Origin: Serratia sp. Ag1
GTDB lineage: Bacteria; Pseudomonadota; Gammaproteobacteria; Enterobacterales; Enterobacteriaceae
NCBI RefSeq assembly: GCF_000743355.1
Contig: NZ_JQEI01000026.1
Span: forward strand, 186,001 to 250,000
Length of the DNA: 64,000 nucleotides
Direction: 5' to 3'
Below, one piece after another: positions 61,364 through 64,000 of the stretch. The notes under the pieces were generated by a model that made no database searches, had not been told where the DNA came from, and saw only the letters and a program-made list of their open reading frames with translations. The position numbers and the translations under genes are program-made. How positions within the stretch are numbered: the stretch's first letter is position 1; each line of letters begins with the position of its first letter.

Positions 61364-62544
61364 TGCTCAATCTCGATACATTAGGGCTATCGGCTAGCGT
61401 CGATGCCCGTGGGATCAGTGCGCCCGATTACCAGACTATCCTGAGCACACTGACGGCTTTCTTCCGCCAGATTTATGGCGAAGATGCCTACCTGGAGCCC
61501 GACAGCAAAGATGGGCAGTGGATAGCCGTAATCGCGCTGGCGATTCATGATGCCAATAACATGGCAATCGCGGTATTCAACTCCTTCAGCCCAGCAACGG
61601 CACAGGGCCGGGCATTGGAAAACAACGTTAAAATCAACGGTATTACGAAAAATGCCGCCAGCCAATCCACCGCAGATGTCGTTATTACCGGGCAAGTGGG
61701 CACGCAGATCACCAACGGCGTGGTGCGCGACACCAATGGCATCAGTTGGAGCCTGCCGAGCAGTGTAGTGATTGGTTCATCAGGGCAGGTAACGGTGACC
61801 GCCACCTGCCAGGTAATCGGTGCGGTGATTGCGCTACCGGGTGAACTTAGCGTGATTGGTTCCCCAACCCGTGGCTGGCAAGCGGTCACTAACCCACAAG
61901 CGGCGTCACCGGGGCAACCGGTGGAATCGGATGCCGAGTTGCGTATTCGGCAATCGCGATCGGTATCGTTGCCGTCGCGTACGGTGTTGGAGGGGATTAT
62001 TGGCGCCATTGCTACTCTGCCTAATGTCGAGCGCTATCGGGGTTACGAAAACGATACCAGTACCACCGACAGCAATGGCATCCCCAGCCACTCGATTGCA
62101 ATCGTGGTGGACGGCGGTGATGACCGGCAGATAGCGAAGACTATTGCCACCAAAAAAACGCCGGGTACCGGGACCTATGGCACCAGCGTTGTGCCAGTGA
62201 CTGACCAATATGGTATTACGCGCTCGATTTCTTTTTTCCGTAAAACCAGCGTTCCGGTCTATGTGCGGGTCACCTTGAAACCTTTGGTGGGTTATACCAC
62301 CAGTATTGCTGAGTCGATCAAATCGGCCATTGCTGACTACGTGAACGGTGTGGCGATCGGTGATCCGGTATTGCTGCACCGCCTGTTTGTCCCTGCCAAC
62401 CTTAACGGTGAAGGACGAGTATACGATCTTACCGACTTGCAAATCGGTAAGTCTGCCAATGCGCTGGCCGCCGCCAATATCAACGTTACCTTTAATCAGG
62501 CGGTTACCTGCTCGGCAGCGAATGTCACGGTGGTGACAACATGA
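61363..62544 (+). CDS. Baseplate J-like wedge protein
   Basis: A 393-residue protein of the baseplate J/gp47 family. Conserved blocks are QTILSTLTAFFRQIYGEDAY near the N-terminus, ENNVKINGITKNAASQSTA, and SDAELRIRQSRSVSLPSRTV in the middle. It forms the outer wedge with the gp25-like protein. It ends in an ATGA overlap with the next gene. Confidence 0.9.
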   Translation: MLNLDTLGLSASVDARGISAPDYQTILSTLTAFFRQIYGEDAYLEPDSKDGQWIAVIALAIHDANNMAIAVFNSFSPATAQGRALENNVKINGITKNAASQSTADVVITGQVGTQITNGVVRDTNGISWSLPSSVVIGSSGQVTVTATCQVIGAVIALPGELSVIGSPTRGWQAVTNPQAASPGQPVESDAELRIRQSRSVSLPSRTVLEGIIGAIATLPNVERYRGYENDTSTTDSNGIPSHSIAIVVDGGDDRQIAKTIATKKTPGTGTYGTSVVPVTDQYGITRSISFFRKTSVPVYVRVTLKPLVGYTTSIAESIKSAIADYVNGVAIGDPVLLHRLFVPANLNGEGRVYDLTDLQIGKSANALAAANINVTFNQAVTCSAANVTVVTT

Positions 62545-63209
62545 ATCATTATCAAAAGCTTATTACTGCCTACCATGCTGATAAACCGAAATATCTCGAC
62601 ACTATTGGCGTTAGTAGCGAGCCGTTTGCGGCTATCCAAGCAACTCTGGGCGATTTCATCAATAAGTTTGATCTTGATCGGGCTGTAAGTAGCCAGCTCG
62701 ATGCATTGGGGTTGTGGATCGGTATCGGTCGCGTGGTGAGAAGCATTATTAATGGTGTCTATTTCTCCTTCGATACCAGTGGGTTGGGATATGACCAAGG
62801 AAGCTGGCAAGGGGTGTTTGATGAGATGGGATTTACCACGTTGGATGATGAGGTTTATCGCACCATCCTGCGTGCCAAAATCCTGGCGAACAACTGGGAT
62901 GGCACAATGGCAACCCTCAGTAACATCTATCAGAGTGTTTTCCCCGATGATAAAACTCAGGTCTTCGTTGTGGATAATCTCGATATGACGATGAGTGTTT
63001 ATCTGACAGGTTCTCCATTACCTGCCGTAGTGCAATCCATCATTGCCTTTGGCTATCTGGATGTAAAACCCGGCGGCGTATGTATTACGGATTACACCAT
63101 GGTATCGGAACCGGGGCCGTTATTCGGTTTTGATGCTGACAATAAATATCTTTCCGGCTTTGACAAAGGTATGTGGGGCCTGAACCTAAAGGAAATTACT
63201 AATGGCTAA
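62541..63209 (+). CDS. DUF2612 family baseplate protein
   Basis: A 222-residue protein with DUF2612 pattern: YLDTIGVSSEPFAAIQATLG, SQLDALGLWIGIGRVV and RTILRAKILANNWDGTMATL. In related myophages it is the last baseplate component and links the wedge to tail fibres. The start overlaps the J-like gene; the end overlaps the fibre gene. Confidence 0.85.
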   Translation: MNHYQKLITAYHADKPKYLDTIGVSSEPFAAIQATLGDFINKFDLDRAVSSQLDALGLWIGIGRVVRSIINGVYFSFDTSGLGYDQGSWQGVFDEMGFTTLDDEVYRTILRAKILANNWDGTMATLSNIYQSVFPDDKTQVFVVDNLDMTMSVYLTGSPLPAVVQSIIAFGYLDVKPGGVCITDYTMVSEPGPLFGFDADNKYLSGFDKGMWGLNLKEITNG

Positions 63210-63756
63210 AAATGATTTTTTACCCTTCGGCATTGGTGCGGAGGCGAATGTTCTCACACCTGCTGACTGGTCGACACTGCCTGCGCGCAGCAAGGGTTTT
63301 GCTGCTGGTGCGGCAAAATCCAAAGAACTGAATACCGCCTGGCGGCAATCCAGTGTGATCAGCAGCGTGGTAGCGCAGTTTATTGCCGATAATAGCAATA
63401 ATGATGTATTAGATAATGGGGATACGACAACGTTAAAAAATAACCTACTGGCAGCACTTGCTCAGGTTATCGCAAAGCAATCTCCCAGCATGCAATCTGG
63501 CAATGGATGGACGAAGCTGCCTACTGGTGTCATTTTTCAATATGGCATCTCTGGGCTGTTAGGCCCTAATGTCACGCAGACTATCAATTTCCCTATTCCA
63601 TTTCCTAATGGCGTTGTTGGGGCTTCCTTAGGGGTCTACGGAGCAACGGCTGGGACAGCTGAATATACGGCAATAACTAAAACATCAATAACATTGGCTA
63701 ATGGCTTGGTTGGATCTTCATCTAATCCTATTTTTTATTTTGCGGTAGGTAATTAA
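63202..63756 (+). CDS. Short tail-fibre-like receptor-binding protein
   Basis: A 184-residue protein that begins with a baseplate-attachment-type segment (PFGIGAEANVLTPADWSTLP then ARSKGFAAGAAKSKELN). It ends in a gp53-like receptor-binding domain with INFPIPFPNGVVGASLG and a C-terminal NPIFYFAVGN. It is short for a fibre, so it is either the complete small tip protein or a first segment with other fibres beyond the window. SD AAGGAA 8 nt upstream. It should decide target specificity. Confidence 0.8.
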   Translation: MAKNDFLPFGIGAEANVLTPADWSTLPARSKGFAAGAAKSKELNTAWRQSSVISSVVAQFIADNSNNDVLDNGDTTTLKNNLLAALAQVIAKQSPSMQSGNGWTKLPTGVIFQYGISGLLGPNVTQTINFPIPFPNGVVGASLGVYGATAGTAEYTAITKTSITLANGLVGSSSNPIFYFAVGN

Positions 63757-63757
63757 C

Positions 63758-64000
63758 ATGGCTGATTATATTTTCCATAGCGGTTTGTTTTTTCCTGTGG
63801 CATTAAAAAGCGACTATCAGGCATCAGGGGACTGGCCAATGGATGGCGTTGGGGTATCGGCAGAGATCCATGAGGCTTTCAGCTCAAAGAATTGCCCAGA
63901 AGGAAGAATATGCGGGACAGGGCCTGATGGTATGCCTGCATGGAGCGATATCGCACCATTGACAGGAGCAGAAAAAGTAATGCAAATGGAGTCACAACGC
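63758..64000 (+). CDS. Tail-fibre assembly protein, truncated by the window edge
   Basis: The first 81 codons of an ORF starting MADYIFHSGLFFPVALKSDY, one base after the fibre stop. The N-terminal pattern (YIFHSG, PVALKSDY, GVSAEIHEAFS) is that of Caudovirales tail-fibre assembly chaperones (Tfa family), which usually follow the fibre gene they fold. The 3' end is outside the window. Confidence 0.8.
   Translation, partial: MADYIFHSGLFFPVALKSDYQASGDWPMDGVGVSAEIHEAFSSKNCPEGRICGTGPDGMPAWSDIAPLTGAEKVMQMESQR

Overview
The window is about 64 kb of chromosome from a member of the Enterobacterales, most likely Serratia or a close Yersiniaceae relative. The housekeeping proteins (Lpd, ErpA, HemL, GarR, RelA, PyrG, Eno, CysH and others) read as near copies of the E. 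coli proteins in length and motifs. A canonical 127-bp ERIC element is present, and a hutUH pair sits between eno and queE. The genus is inferred from protein and synteny recall, not from a search. The window begins inside aceF and ends inside a phage tail-fibre assembly gene. I see no rRNA, tRNA or CRISPR array.

Region 1 (1-17.5 kb) follows the E. coli 2.5-4 minute backbone: aceF-lpd, the type IV pilin operon ppdD-hofB-hofC, nadC, ampE, hemL, erpA, yadS-btuF-mtnN, dgt, degP with a sigma-E promoter, and cdaR. Compared with E. coli, ampD is missing between nadC and ampE, and clcA is missing between hemL and erpA.

Region 2 (16.4-25.2 kb) is a complete galactarate/glucarate pathway in one place. 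It holds the regulator cdaR, garD (divergent), gudP, gudD, garL, garR and garK. In E. coli these genes occupy three separate loci. The block ends at barA, so it joins two segments that are far apart in E. coli.

Region 3 (25.3-49.3 kb) is barA, rlmD, relA, mazG, pyrG and eno (no mazEF). An accessory insert follows: a LuxR-type regulator, an amino-acid permease, hutH, hutU with a HutC-like operator, and an orphan acyltransferase. The backbone then resumes with queE, queD and cysJIH.

Region 4 (49.3-64 kb) is a phage-derived contractile-tail locus directly after cysH. It has a LexA/CI-type repressor, a Q-type antiterminator, a decayed IS200-family element, and a compact late control region (promoter overlapped by an inverted repeat, about 70-nt leader, intrinsic terminator). 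A tail and baseplate operon follows. A DUF1073 portal gene is kept, but terminase, protease, scaffold and capsid genes are absent. A 56-codon ORF that looks like the stub of a DUF2213 protease gene marks where the head module was probably lost. The tail genes are intact and include a predicted -1 frameshifted chaperone pair and an unusually short tape-measure-position protein with two peptidoglycan-hydrolase domains. The best reading is a headless phage tail particle (R-type tailocin-like) under SOS-type repressor and antiterminator control. An integrase or lysis genes could still lie beyond the right edge.
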